The position numbers were made by a program, and so were the translations under genes. DNA of 64,000 bases from Nematopogon swammerdamellus (Eukaryota; Arthropoda; Insecta; Lepidoptera; Adelidae). Below are positions 1 to 11,094 of the stretch, one piece after another. The notes below the pieces were generated by a model. It ran no database searches. It had not been told where the DNA came from and saw nothing but the letters and a program-made list of their open reading frames with translations. Each line of letters starts with the position of its first letter. The stretch's first letter is position 1. The stretch lies in the NCBI GenBank assembly GCA_946902875.1, contig OX336345.1, positions 4,061,395-4,125,394 of the forward strand, written 5' to 3'.

Positions 1-795
1 AGGAATCCAACTTGTACAGCATGCAGCATGCAATATTTCCTTCGTAGGATAAATTGAAAATATAAAATTTTAGTTCTTAAATGAGAAAGTGAGAGACAGA
101 GATGAGACGTTATTATAGTAATTAAAGTATAATTAGATTATTAAGCATTTAATTAGTTAACTTGACACCGGTAAGAAATCAAGTCCGAGCACAACTATTT
201 CCTAATACCGAAGACCGCTGAAGAGTTTGGAAATAATTTCGAACTTGAGCCTTGAGCGTCGTCTCTGAAAATTGAGGAGTAATATTATTAGCATCTCCAC
301 CGCTTTCTCGGTAGAACGGCCGGTTCATATTATTATAACAAGGTTGAAGCGTCTGCTTAGATTTGAACTAAAATGGACACTGTTTGCCTTGAAATAGGGT
401 ACGTTTTTCCTATAGACGTGTCTACTTGTAGATGAAGGCTTGCGATAACAAGCCAATGTTTGAACCCGTATTTTATTTATACGCGAACTCGCTTTTTCAA
501 TAATGCTCTTTCCCGAGGAAACGTTGCTCTCCAACATCGCGGGCTATGCGCGTAGTTACTACGAACCGAGTATGTAATTATCTGCATAGCTCTCAATCTG
601 AGTCTGCGAAGGCCAGAGAATTGATGAAAAGGATGCAAGTGGTCGTCGAGCAGGTGAAGTCAATATTTAATTCATATGTATTCTCTGCGAGACAGATATT
701 TCTAGTGCAGAGCATATGTTTAAAAAAAAAAAGATGTGTTTAAAAATAAAAAAAATATAAAAATGTTTATTTTTTATAAACTAGTACGTAAATAT
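1..795. other. No gene recognised (left edge)
   Basis: AT-rich sequence without a recognisable protein, RNA gene or repeat family. The short open frames here have no domain or motif that I recognise. Confidence 0.5.
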
Positions 796-1050
796 GTTTT
801 TTTTTATGCAAACTGGCACGGTTGGCTACATCACCTACAACATCCGTAATATCAGCCCATAACACGGGGTGAACTAGGTGCCATGTCAGTGCTTCCCTTC
901 GGTCGTGCCGGCTACACTGAACTGGACGGAAAACACAAACTATTTGCATAGCCGTTTCGACCGACGTTTCATTCAGTGCGGTGGTACCAACCCGGGCGGG
1001 TTGAACCCTACCACCCAGTAAGGTAAGAAGGGAAGGGACCTACAGTTTGT
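796..1050 (-). mobile_element. SINE-A copy, body and poly(A) tail
   Basis: On the plus strand it begins with a T-run followed by ATGCAAACTGGCACGG, the reverse of a poly(A)-tailed 3' end. It then carries the family's diagnostic blocks: GTGATGTCAGCCCATAACAC-like, CCGTTTCGACCGACGTTTC and CTACCACC-AGTAAGG. The 5' head is missing. It stops where a LINE-D 3' tail begins. The family has at least a dozen copies in the window, which is the main support. Confidence 0.75.
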
Positions 1051-1312
1051 AGTATATTATAGTTTATTATTTATGTTCCTTATATTATATTTTACATTAC
1101 CACACTCAAGTCCTTTGCAGCTACTAACCTAACCTAACCTACCTCATACCATACCCTACCCTACTATACTTATATTTCACACAAACATCCAAAGGTTGAC
1201 GGGGAGAAATCCCTGTATGGTATAAGTCCGCCTTTTCCCCCTCATGTAAATTATATATATTTGTTTCTATAAAATGTTTTTTGGAGCAATAAAGTATTTC
1301 CATCTAAGTCAT
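1051..1312 (+). mobile_element. LINE-D 3' UTR tail
   Basis: It shares AACATCCAAAGGTTGAC, a GGGAGAAA-CCCTGTA block, ATAAGTCCGCC and a terminal CAATAAAGTATTTC-ATCTA with copies at 8580 and 56220. The AATAAA signal followed by an ATCT-rich end is typical of a non-LTR retrotransposon 3' end. No coding part is attached. The embedded CCTAACCTAACC stretch lies inside the tail. Confidence 0.6.
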
Positions 1313-1668
1313 AATAATATAGTGCTTGCCATAAAAAAAAATCGGTTAGGGTACAAAAAATAGTTTTAATTTTTTTTTTCGTTGTAGGAAATGAGTATCA
1401 AGCCTTGGCTACTTAGAATTACCAGTTTGCGGACAAAGAACGAAAATCTTTTCGAAATTTTCTCCCTGAAAAATATTTAACCATTCAGCGTTGACGGATG
1501 CATGTGAAAACTGCAACAGTATGCGCCGGTGATATTTCTCCGTCGAATCAGTCGCCCGCGCTCCCATCCCTGGGGGCGCCACTAGTCGATTCCAACTTAC
1601 GCACAGAACCAAGAGCGATATTCGTGTTTTATACGAAACAAATAAAATCTGTTTCATCTATCTATCTA
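1313..1668. other. No gene recognised
   Basis: Unassigned sequence ending in a short (ATCT)n microsatellite at about 1655-1670, directly before a LINE fragment. The overlapping open frames on both strands show no known domain. Confidence 0.4.
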
Positions 1669-2090
1669 TATAAACATGCAATTGGTGACGAGGGATGTCG
1701 GCTCCCTAAGAGTGTTCTATCGCTTATTCCATGGGGAGTGCTCGGAGGAGCTGTTTAACGCGATCCCGCCGTTCCCTTTCCACCTCCGCACCACGCGCAC
1801 TGGGCAGGGATTGCATCCCTAGACGTTGGACTTACCGCGGATGCGTACCAATCCATCCTGCAGATCTTTCCTCTACAGAACCGGTAAACTCTGGGGCGCT
1901 CTCCCTGCTCATATATTTCCCCCCAAGTACAGTCTCGGGTCCTTCAAGAGGGGCGTGAATAATACCTGTGACCTGTCAGACCAGCATGGCATTCGCAACC
2001 CTCGCATACGACTGGATGTCCATGGGCGTCGTTAGACACCTTATGTCAGGCGCCATATGTCGCGCTTCCAATGAAAAAAAAAAGAAAGTC
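1669..2090 (+). pseudogene. LINE-J reverse transcriptase C-terminus, 5'-truncated
   Basis: One frame reads LRVFYRLFHGECSEELF, then a TAG stop near 1820, then LPRMRTNPSCRSFLYRTGKL and LPAHIFPPKYSLGSFKRGV, ending at GRR-stop (2033-2035). This is the usual C-terminal tail of jockey/CR1-type LINE polymerases, downstream of the catalytic domain (FYRxxxGxCSEEL, then RNSFLxRTxxLWNxLP, then FPxxYxLxSFKRxV). A short UTR and an A-run end at about 2090. The missing catalytic domain and the in-frame stop make it dead. Four more copies of the same 3' end lie at 17410, 22825, 37235 and 51572. Confidence 0.75.
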
Positions 2091-2732
2091 CATTAAACAT
2101 ACTACGTAACCATTGCATACATCCATACTACTACTTGCATGTAGATACAGTTATAGTTCAAAATATGCTATACTGTTGCGTTGCTCGCTGCAAACTGTTC
2201 GGGTACCACTTGGAATATATATCCCGGCGCGCAGTCGCCCCGCGTCAGCCGCGTGATGGATGGAGCCTTCCGCCCACGCCCGATCCGCCCGCCCAGCGCC
2301 GCATCGGAGTGCAGTGGGGACACACCGGGAGCAGGCTGTGTGCAGGTGAACTGGGAACTCGTCGCGTGTAAAAATGCGATATTAATAGAGACATTTCTAT
2401 CAACAGTTGAGAATATCTATACAATATTTACAAATGTTATCGAAACACAAACAATTTCGTGTTAGATTTATGCGAGGCATGTTACAATGATCACTGCCAA
2501 TATTTTTATTTATTTATGCAAATACTTTTACCATTCTCATGCCTTATTAACGGACGGATTATACGGGCGAACGAAAGGACGGACGAACGGACAGACAGAC
2601 AGACTTTGTAGTCTTAGTATTAGTCTTTCGTACGGGGTACGGAATAGTAAATTTTCTTATAAGGAACCTTTTCCATTTATATGCCAAAGGATGCACGTGA
2701 AAAGAAAATATTTTTTTGTAACATTCTAACTT
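2091..2732. other. Unassigned, with a family C fragment
   Basis: No gene is recognised. A family C fragment on the minus strand occupies about 2548-2650, with repeated GGAC and AGAC blocks followed by TACGGGGTACGGAA. The rest is unassigned. Confidence 0.45.
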
Positions 2733-2935
2733 GTTTTTTTTTTATATGGAAACTGACACGATTGGCTACATCACATACAACATCCGTGATGTCAGCCCAT
2801 AACACCTGGTGAACTAGGTGCCATGTTAGTGCTTCCTTTCATTTCATGTCGGCTGCACTGAACTGGACGGAAAACACGAAGTATTTACACAGCCGTTTCG
2901 ACCGACGTTTCGTTCAGTTTCCCAAAATTGACCCC
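2733..2935 (-). mobile_element. SINE-A copy, 5'-truncated
   Basis: A T-run is followed by ATGGAAACTGACACG, the GTGATGTCAGCCCATAACAC block and CCGTTTCGACCGACGTTTC. The copy breaks off within TTCAGT, before the GTGG-TACCA domain. Poly(A) retroposon in reverse orientation. Confidence 0.7.
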
Positions 2936-3223
2936 CAAAATCTTAATTCGTATACGATATACGTTCGTGATTGGAACCGCAAGTCGCAGCGCGTACAACA
3001 AGGTTCCACATGCTTATCTCCGGCTTACACCACGAGCGTACTGACCGTGTCGTCGTAGCAGCCAAAGATTTAAAAGGTTAGATCCCGTATAGGACGCTCA
3101 AACTAGTCAACTTTTGGTAAACAAGTGTGCGTAAATACCTACATATACGCTATCGTCACAAACACATCGAACGAACGAACGAACAAGGCAATGCGCTCGA
3201 ACGAATATAAGATTTTGTAATTG

Positions 3224-3520
3224 TACCGTGTGGGGCCGGTACTTAAAAAAAAATAGCCCCACTGCATCTCTCCTCGTGTATGTCGTAAAAGGCGACTAAG
3301 GGATATGACTCCCTTCTTATATTACTAGATGGTAGGGTTTAATCCGCCCGAGTTGGTACCACCGCACTGATTGAAAGGTCGGTCGAAACGGCTATGTAAA
3401 TAGTTTGTGTTTTCCGTCCACTTCAGTGTAGCCGGCACGACCGAAGGGAAGCACTGACAAGGCACCAAGTTCACCCGGTGTTATGGGCTGACATCACGGA
3501 TGTTGTAGGCTAATCGATTG
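3224..3520 (+). mobile_element. SINE-A copy with the alternative head (head 2)
   Basis: It starts with GTACCGTGTGGGGCCGGTAC, followed by TAGCCCCACTGCATCTCTCC and GTCGTAAAAGGCGACTAAGG. It then enters the common SINE-A central domain (GGTAGGGTTTAATCCGCCC, GGTACCACCGCACTGA) and body. The body stops at GGATGTTGTAGGCTAA without the terminal poly(A). The origin of this head is unknown; it is neither the tRNA-like nor the 5S-like head seen elsewhere. Confidence 0.7.
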
Positions 3521-3906
3521 TGTATGTTCTTGTCTACTCTAGAACAAGAAATATATCTGTCGCATTAATGGATTGTGTAATGTTCTGGTCTACTGCTGCA
3601 CACGCCGGGCGAATGCGTGGCGTGTGATCGACGTATTATCGGCGTATTTTTGATTGTCAAATGAAATCTAGTACTTAGAACACAACTTACCTATGAAATG
3701 TTACACCTTTCTCTTACCTCAAGTATTACGGGTAGTGTTTTTGCACTTGTAGAATGCACAAGAACACATTTTACCACACTAATCACCGCATAATTGTGAA
3801 AAGACAAACGCACACGTCTTCGTAACACGCGCACTGTCAGTCATATGACTGACACGAATGTCCGGCATGCCTTACTTTTATTGCTAACGTGTTTGATAGC
3901 GTGCCT
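3521..3906. other. No feature recognised
   Basis: Unassigned sequence between two SINE-A copies. Confidence 0.4.
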
Positions 3907-4504
3907 GGTTTTTTTTTTTATGGAAACTGACTTGTGAACTTGGTGCCACGTCAGTGCTTCCCTTCGGTCGTGCCGGCTACACTAAACTGGACGGAAAACA
4001 CAACTATTTACATAGCCGTTTCGACCGACCTTTCATTCAGTGCGGTGGTACCAAACCGGCCGGGTAGGTACCCTACCACCTAGTAATATAAGAAGGGAGT
4101 CATATCCCTTAGTCGCCTTTTACGACATACACGGGGAGAATTGCAGTGGGGCTGTTCTTTTAAACTAGAACGATAAAAAAGGTATGGACTCCGAGCCCTA
4201 TCCTCGCCAGCGTAACACGATGTAAGCAAAAGCATGCTTGTTTTGTATGGGCGGTCGCGCGCTGGCCCGTCAGTCTGTCATCGGCCGCGTTCGCAAAAAC
4301 CTGTTTAAAGTGCCCGCATGCTCTGTGTTTACATGTAAAAACACTACAGCCAAGTTTAGTGTGCACAATATAGTGGAATATCTTATCATCGGTAAGTACA
4401 CTCCGCTCCCCGCAACTCGGCGACGCTATGTTCTCAAGCATTTGCCAGTCCGGCGTCCATACCTTTTTTATCGTTCTAGCTTTTAAAGTACCGGCCCCAC
4501 ACGG
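3907..4504 (-). mobile_element. SINE-A copy with head 2, split by a TIR element
   Basis: The body runs from a T-run at 3910 through the central domain to GGGGCTGTTCTTTTAAA (about 4164). The head continues at 4488 with GTACCGGCCCCACACGGTAC. The gap is filled by an inserted element at 4165-4479. The uninterrupted paralogue at 51900-52262 shows what the empty site looks like. Confidence 0.8.
4165..4479. mobile_element. Non-autonomous TIR element (MITE) with 8-bp target duplication
   Basis: Perfect terminal inverted repeats of about 25 bp begin CTAGAACGATAAAAAAGG and continue GTATGGAC; the right end is the exact reverse complement. It is flanked by CTTTTAAA at 4157-4164 and 4480-4487. The host SINE has a single CTTTTAAA at the matching place in the copy near 52233, so the duplication is a true target-site duplication. 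Eight-base duplications are known for hAT and P-element superfamilies, and CTTTTAAA fits the loose hAT preference nTnnnnAn. One interior frame reads PACSVFTCKN, faintly like the start of a THAP zinc finger, but nothing else of that domain follows. No transposase is present. Confidence 0.85.
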
Positions 4505-4798
4505 TACAAGCCTTATCGTATGGCGTATGGCGAAGCTTTATCTAAACCTTTTAAATCTTTGGTAGCAAGCAGCAGTGAATGTAACGCGTGCGGGAGCCAC
4601 TCACTCTCCCGCATTTATATTTCAGGGTGCGCTCGGCTCCGGCTTTACGGCGCTCTTACTTTATTCACTCGTGCCGTACCTCCTGAGAGTAGGTGATCTT
4701 CTACCGCTACGTGCATTCTTGTCTGTCATATTATTATATTACAAGTTATAATAATATTTCATGTTCACTGTTCTATATCAAATTTCTGCATTATATTT

Positions 4799-5168
4799 TA
4801 GGGTTCCGTATCCGGTACGGGACCCTATTAATAGATACTACGCCGTCTGTCTGTCTGTCTGTCTGTCCGAGGGCTGTATCTCTTGAAGCGTAATATGTAG
4901 CCCGTTGAAATTTTCACAGAATATGTCGTATTATTGCTGATAAAACAACAAATAAGAAAAATAAGAAAAAGTACAAAAAATCACGGGAAGAAAAAGAACT
5001 AAAAAGAAAAGAAACTAAAAAGTGTATGCGCGCCATCTACCGAAAAGACTATGAAGCATTTCTAATGAAATAGCACGCCATAGATGGCGAGAGTGGCGCT
5101 GACCATGACATGGCGAAACGAACCCTCGGTGCGCGAGTTCGACTCGGACTTGGCCGGTTTTTTTTAAT
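4799..5168 (+). mobile_element. Family C interspersed repeat
   Basis: It starts AGGGTTCCGTATCCGG and carries (GTCT)n, GAGGGCTGTATCTCTTGAA, CCCGTTGAAATTTTCACAGA, an A-rich centre, the block CGCCATCTACCGAA and a 3' end reading CGGACTTGGCCGGTTTTTTT. At least ten copies occur in both orientations in the window, some tandem or nested. No coding capacity. The class is unclear: it has a T/A-run end like a retroposon, and GGGTTCCGTA near one end is matched by an inverted ACGGAACCC near the other. Confidence 0.75.
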
Positions 5169-5670
5169 TTGCTACTTATCTTTAAATTTATACGTATAAC
5201 GTATCAAACATTGCAATGGTGACTGGAAGAAATGCCTATAGGGGATAAATCCGCCTCAGAGATCGAACTCGATTCAGATAATATTCGTGCGTATTTTTTT
5301 TATTTTGTCTCACTTTTTTTTGACAAAAATATAAAATTTAGAAACGGAATTGTTTGCGAATTCAGCTCAAATTGATGAATACAAATGAAAGCTGCTATAC
5401 ACAAGGATTCTTAAGTAAAACATACGTTGCAGGTACTGTTCGTATTTTCTTTTGGCCATAGTTCGTAGTTTGCGATGCCCGTTCGTATTCCCTTTTTGGC
5501 ACAGGTCCAAGGAGCGCGCAGTATTTTCAACAGCTCCAAACGGAAGGTTCGGCTCGAAAGGAATATAGATGATCTGTCCATTGCCCTTTCAGTAGATTTG
5601 TCTATTCCTTACCTTTAGGCATCTAGTCGTGTGCTGTTCCTGTAAGTATATTCCCCTGCGCTACTGTAGG
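5169..5670. other. Spacer between two family C copies
   Basis: No gene. A short LINE-D-like tail fragment (GACTGGAAGAAATGCC, GGGATAAATCCGCC) lies at about 5220-5260. Confidence 0.4.
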
Positions 5671-6001
5671 TTTTAGGGTCCCGTAGGCGTACGGGGCCCT
5701 ATTACTAAGCCTACGCCGTCTGTCTGTCTGTCTGTCCATCTGTCCGAGGGCTGTATCTCTTGAACCGTAATAGGTCGCCCGTTGAAATTTTCACAGAATA
5801 TGTGTTATTGTTGCCGATATAACAACAAATAATAAAAATAAGAAAAAAAAAACAACAAACCAAAAAATGTATGCGCGCCATGAAAAGAGTATGAAGCATT
5901 TTAAATAATCCATAGATGGCATGAGTGCCGCTGACCATGACATGGCGATACGGAACCCTCGGTGCTAAGGCTCGAGCACCGAGCACTTGGCCGGTTTTTT
6001 C
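5671..6001 (+). mobile_element. Family C interspersed repeat
   Basis: It starts TTTAGGGTCCCGTAGGCG, has four GTCT units, GAGGGCTGTATCTCTTGAAC and the AT-rich centre, and ends CACTTGGCCGGTTTTTT. Same orientation as the copy 500 bp upstream. An internal deletion shortens the CGCCATCTACCG region. Confidence 0.75.
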
Positions 6002-6954
6002 TAACCACGAAATGTCTGAAACATTTATTTTCGGCAGCCCTGCATCCGGGCTGAGAGATTTTTCTCTTTGGCAGAGTCGAGCGCTGTGAACGAGATTTGC
6101 ATTTTTAAAGGCGGACCATAAGGTCGTATGTAATTCGCGAGTGTTTCATTACGCGAGGACGCCCGCGGCCCCGCGCCGCCGCGCCGCAGCGCGCCCGCGA
6201 CGTACCGGGGGCACGAGTGTTCATTAAGATATGAAGGCTTTCGCGCGTGGAGGCAGGAACTTGGTAGAGCAGCACTGGGATGAGCGGATTCAGACGGTTC
6301 CAGACTTAGCGGCAGCGAGTACCACTGCTGGCTGTTCAAAATGTTATACCTACTTGGGCTTCAAAATAAGAACACACCTTCTGACCTTGGAAGTCGACTG
6401 ACATTGATATGAAACGTTGGACGTTAAAAGTGCAATGAAATTTGACAACGAATTCAACGACGTTTTTACTTGATAACGATGGATGTTTGACAACAAAGAA
6501 CCTTTAGTATGGATCATCGTTGATATTGATAGTATAATACCAAATCAGCCCAAAGTGATACACAAACTCTTAAAGCAGACTGTAGTTATTGTTATCCAAG
6601 TAGTCTGTGATTTTCAGATTTGTAGATTCAACTCTAGTGCCATGCGCTTATGATTATGACTTAAAGTGTGAGAGTTAGAGCCCCTGAGCCCTGTTGTCAG
6701 TGCGACCTAGGGCGGTCTATTGTGATCTCTTAAAAGTTTAGACCATATTTTAACAGTGTTAGTAATGTTCACCGTGTTAGTAATATGTACTGAGTTATCT
6801 GAAATAAAAAAAATTTAAATTAAATATTTTTTTATCCATTTATCTACACGTTTCTTTTTATATATTATTTTTTTTACATAAAAATATTTTACATAAAAAA
6901 AATACAAATTTTACATTTTTACAAAATTAAAACCTAAAATTGATATAATAAAAA
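6002..6954. other. No gene recognised
   Basis: It contains a GC-rich patch at about 6150-6215 and an AT-rich patch from 6800. The minus-strand open frame at 6025-6339 has composition typical of GC-rich chance frames and no domain that I recognise. Confidence 0.4.
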
Positions 6955-7466
6955 CAAACGGAGTTTCCACCACCGGCACCAGCGAGTCCAGGCTACCGAT
7001 GATGGTCGGGTCCCAAAGAGAGAAACCTCCGGACTATACGCGCAGTGTCGAGCAGGGCTACCTTCTGGATCTGGCCCTTGACCCAACCACTCAGCGAGAG
7101 CTTCTTAAGGTGGTCGTTCGAGGCTCTTCGCTATCAGCCCATGCGCCGAACCGAAACGACTATGGGCACAACGATCGTCGAATCCACTGGCCATGTCTGC
7201 AACCTCGTAAGATCGATGTATTTCAACATCTTGTCTTTTTCTGCCTTCCCAAGGTTCTCGTCATGCGGCACCGTGATGTCGACGAGCGTTGCGCGTCGCA
7301 CCTCCCGGTCGATGATAAATATTATTATTGTTAAATTTTTATTGGTATCACAATGAATGAAACACAAGTTTGAATACGAGTTTGGTCTAGAAGAATGGTA
7401 TTGTTTCACGTCTGGTAGCTTGCCTAGTATGTAATTACTTATTATGTCCGTGCTTCCAGGTGGCAC
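6955..7466 (-). pseudogene. LINE polymerase C-terminal fragment, R2-like type
   Basis: The minus strand reads DREVRRATLVDITVPHDENL, then GKAEKDKMLKYIDL, then WPVDSTIVVPIVVSV. These are hallmarks of the C-terminal domain of a widespread LINE group usually annotated as R2-like Pol (consensus VDVTIPHDENLxxAExxKxxKYxDLxxEI, VxPIVVSxNG). Past a frameshift near 7135 another frame continues with SLERPLKKLSLSGWVK-like and VALLDTARIVRRFL. No catalytic reverse-transcriptase motif remains, so this is a 5'-truncated, frameshifted insert. Its 3' UTR (TTTCCACCACCGG at 6963) recurs near 60874, and the block CAGGCTACCGATGATGGTCG recurs near 62730. Confidence 0.75.
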
Positions 7467-8579
7467 TGGCCCTGATGGTATTGTTGTCGTTTTTAATTCA
7501 CGTGCCCGCTGCAGTCTCCTCGCCTAGCCTCGCCCCGCCTCGCCTACGCCCGCCTGAAAAATATTAAATCCCACTTTTGTTATTTTTCTACGGGCCAAAT
7601 TGAATCGTGATTATTTTAGCAGTGTCGTAGCCACGCCGGTGAAAGAATTTGGGACAACGTTTTCCGTATACGAGCTAAGAAATTTATAAATCTGCTGTTG
7701 GTGTATGCTGAATTTTTATATAGCCGTGTCGAGTCTGGCAGAGAAAATTCTGATTCTGAAAATGGATATCTGTACAGTCAGATAATGAATGAGCTCGAAG
7801 ATGGAACGATAGTGAAATAAACTCCATCTCCATCTCAGAACTCAAGAAGCGGTTGGTAGTAATGTAGTTTTGCAAGTGCGGATAGACATCTTCAGTTGTG
7901 AAGAGTTGCTTTATTGGTTTGTTCTTTCGAAGCGAACCGCGGCTAGATAGCGTACCGGACGCCGTAAACCTGCACAAAAAGCTAATTGTTTTGATTGCCA
8001 ACCCATAAACACGTCGGGCTGTCATCGCGGCGTGACCCGTTGCGCCGCGACAACTTATCGTTAACGAATAGCGACCGATCTTAATTAGTTCTCACATCTC
8101 TCATAGTGGCCGATGCCGATACCATCTCCGCACTTGTTCCAATTTGTTTTTACACGCTATTGTTTAACGGATAATATTTTTTTTACAGTTTTCATTCCCG
8201 TCGCCTTCACTCATTTGTCGACTGTATTGTTAGCGTGCTAGAGCTGTTTATAAGCTGAGATTGTGTCCGGTCTTCTCGGGCCATTGTTCGAGTTCTTATT
8301 GGTTCGGCTCATAGATATACGTCGCCGGTAAATCTTGTTATGTGCTATCTGAAGGTAGGGTTTTCCACGAGTAGGCACGGTGTGTCAGGTTATGAATATA
8401 CTTTCCTGCGTTAAAATTTTTGACATTTGGGAAATTGCAGACATTAAAATACTAATTATTTTGGTATCTATAAGTACCTTCTGAATTAATAATCTGACAT
8501 AATCAACAATCCAGAAACCATTTCAGTCGATTTATTTTTTGTGGACGAGAGAAATCTTTATTCATCAGTGCATATTCAA
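7467..8579. other. No gene recognised
   Basis: It includes a CGCCT-rich patch at about 7510-7555. The minus-strand frame at 7684-8025 has no recognisable motif. Confidence 0.4.
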
Positions 8580-8772
8580 CTTTAGAGACTTCAACTCTTT
8601 TGCTACTACCTTACATTTCACTATATTAATCGACTCTTAAAACATCCAAAGGTTGACAGAAAGAAATATCTGTAAGGGATAAGTCCGACTTCGCACCTTA
8701 TGTAAATGTTCTAATGTGCTTATTTCTGTTAAATGTTTCTTGGAGGAATAAAGTGTTTCTATCTATCTGTCA
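8580..8772 (+). mobile_element. LINE-D 3' UTR tail
   Basis: It carries AACATCCAAAGGTTGACAG, a GTAAGGGATAAGTCCG block, TAAATGTTTCTTGGAGGAAT and AAAGTGTTTCTATCTATCTG. Same family as 1051-1312 and 56220-56487. No coding sequence upstream. Confidence 0.6.
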
Positions 8773-9305
8773 ATTTCGGTCTTTGAAAGAAACCATTATG
8801 GGTCACGTTCAAATTTGACAAATTCCCAGGCCAAATCAAATAGCAGAATAGAAAATGGAACTTCGTTCTTCAGTTTAGTTTTAGAATAACAAAGGGACAG
8901 GCACAGTCGAATTTTAAAAATTTCATAAAATTTTAAAAATTCGCCTATATAAAGTTGAACAAATTTCCTCTACAATATTTGTAACAGAACATCACACTCT
9001 AGATTCATCCAATCATACGGTGGCAATGCTTGTGACGTGAAGCCTTCTCGGCCGCTAAGGCTTGCTCTAATTCGAACAAACGCACTATATCGCTCCGCGA
9101 TTGGGAAGGGTACAAAAATCAGCAAGCGGTAACGTCTACTAGACACTTATGGGATTGCACTGACTGCGGAAGAACGGTTAGCCATACGTATGAACTGTTC
9201 TTTCTCCAATACGCTTGGAACGGTTACCTATATAAAGTGTTTTCGTACTAACTGCTAATATTTTGGGAGGCACACACACATACCCATCATAATAAACACG
9301 TTAAG
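8773..9305. other. No feature recognised
   Basis: Unassigned sequence with no convincing repeat or open frame. Confidence 0.4.
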
Positions 9306-9472
9306 AAAAACCGGCCAAGTGCGAGTCGAAATCGCTCACCGAGGGTTCCGTATCGCCATGTCATGGTTAGTGGCACTCACGGCATCTATGGCGTGTTATG
9401 AAATGCTTCATATTAGTTACATACAATTCATGATTAGTTAAAATGCTTCATACTCTATTTGGTAGATGGTGA
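9306..9472 (-). mobile_element. Family C fragment
   Basis: It starts AAAAACCGGCCAAGTGCGAG, followed by GAGGGTTCCGTATCGCCATG and repeated ATGCTTCATA blocks, and is truncated at GGTAGATGG. Minus-strand copy of the 3' third of family C. Confidence 0.7.
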
Positions 9473-10086
9473 TTATTTTTCCCTGGGTAGTTCATAAACT
9501 GGCCTTTCCCTGGTTCCCGATTTACGTTGAGTTTTGTGACTCGGGAATGTATTTACTTTTGAACCTGTATGTAAGTATGTATGTCACCATTGTATTTTTA
9601 GTCGTAGGTCATTATTATTATTTGTTTTATTGTTTATTTTTATACTCTTTAAAAAAACTATTTATCATTTAATTTTCCGCTCTACCCAACTACCCTACTC
9701 ACAATCCCAGGCATGACTGGCAGATTATGCCTTTAGGCTTTAAGTCCGCCTTTTGTCACTTTTTGTGCAATAAAGTATATTTCAAAACTTTCCAAGTTCA
9801 GAGCAAACGCATGTACTGCGTTCATAATGATTGTCGAAACGTTCAGACATGCCTACTGCCGTGCTCTGTCGGATCCGCGTACGGAAATTCTCTGCCGGAT
9901 TGAAGTCCGTCCGAGTGTGAAACGAGACCGGGCCGGCCTGAGCTGAGCTGACGTATCTTCGCTTCTGCTCCACTCACAACAACTCTCTGTTGAGACGATC
10001 GAGTCGAGCGTGCGTGTCCAGTGCTCTGAAGAATTATACCTATAGTTATTTCCAGTTGGTATTTTATTCATTTGTTCAATATGTTT
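9473..10086. other. Unassigned, with a LINE-D-like tail
   Basis: A short LINE-D-like tail lies at about 9705-9783 (GGCATGACTGGCAGATTATG, TTTAAGTCCGCC, GCAATAAAGTA). The rest is unassigned. Two overlapping minus-strand frames near 9780-10070 have no recognisable domain. Confidence 0.4.
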
Positions 10087-10270
10087 TTAGGGTTACGTAC
10101 CGCACGGGTCCGGTAGCCTATTAGTAAGCCTATGTCGTCCGTCTGTCTATCTGTCTGTCTTAGCTTTAAAGGGTTGTATCTTTCGAACCTATAGGTAGCG
10201 GATAAACATTTACACATAATATGTGTTGTGGCGAATATCCTAAAAAAATATTTAAAAAAATATATTTAAT
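10087..10270 (+). mobile_element. Family C fragment, diverged
   Basis: TTTAGGGTTACGTACCGCAC, a GTCT-rich block, GGGTTGTATCTTTCGAACC and ACATAATATGTGTTGTGGCG follow the family C order but with many substitutions, and the 3' part is absent. Confidence 0.6.
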
Positions 10271-10920
10271 TAACAAGGTGATCCCCACACAAGAATGGTG
10301 TTTTTTTTTCTTTAGGATAGGCATGTAGGATTGTATATTGTTTGCATTCTTATGGTAGTTTCTTCTTATCTTACCTCGAAAAAAAATTTTTTTTTTTCAA
10401 CTTCCTTCCTTACCTATAATAAAATCCAACGTCTGCTTTCTGTCTGAATGTCTGAGTGTCTGTCTGTCCGCTTATAACTCGAGAACCACTGAACCGATTT
10501 TAATAAAACAAAATTCTACGGATAGCTTGATTCTTCCCATCAACTATAGGCTACTTACTATCACGCTAAATTGCTTATGAGGGTAGCAGTGAAGTGAAAT
10601 ATGAGAGCACTTGGCAATATTTGTATGTAACGGACACGGAATCATTCACCCGAGTAAGAACCGATGACATTACAATATCCTGAAGGGGGAGGGGGGGGGG
10701 GGGGGGGGGGGGGTAAGTAGCGGCACCGAGGGGCCGGAGGGGAGGTGGAGGTAGAGCGATGGAATCCCCCTTATCCTTATCCTTTCCTTTCTTCCTTACC
10801 TTTAATAAAATCCAACCTCTGCTTTCTGTCTGTCTGTATGTATGTCTGTCTGTTTACCATCTTTGGGGTTGCCATATTTACTCCAAGTGTCGATGATGGC
10901 CAGACTCAACGGAAGGGAGG

Positions 10921-11094
10921 GAGAGGCAGAGAGATGGAGGGAGAGGGAGGGGGAGAGGGAGAGGGAGAGGGAGAGGGAGAGGGAGAGGGAGAGGGAGAGG
11001 GAGAGGGAGAGGGAGAGGGAGAGGGAGAGGGAGAGGGAGAGGGAGAGGGAGAGGGAGAGGGAGAGGGAGAGGGAGAGGGAGAGGGAGAGGGAGA
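10921..11094 (+). repeat. (GGGAGA)n tract in Helitron A
   Basis: An almost pure GGGAGA hexamer array of about 26 units. It creates long artefactual Gly-Glu and Arg-Glu reading frames. The corresponding tract in Helitron B is about 115 bp longer, showing recent length change. Confidence 0.95.

Noticed and set aside
1124..1142. CCTAACCTAACC resembling the insect telomere repeat
   Set aside because: Only about three units inside a LINE 3' UTR; not a telomere or a convincing interstitial telomere.
4238..4486. A THAP-domain gene
   Set aside because: PACSVFTCKN fits only the first cysteine pair; the later conserved residues of a THAP finger are absent, and the frame is inside a MITE.
7134..7466. 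A host gene on the minus strand
   Set aside because: Its peptide matches the C-terminal signature of LINE polymerases and is followed by a frameshift, so it is a transposon pseudogene.
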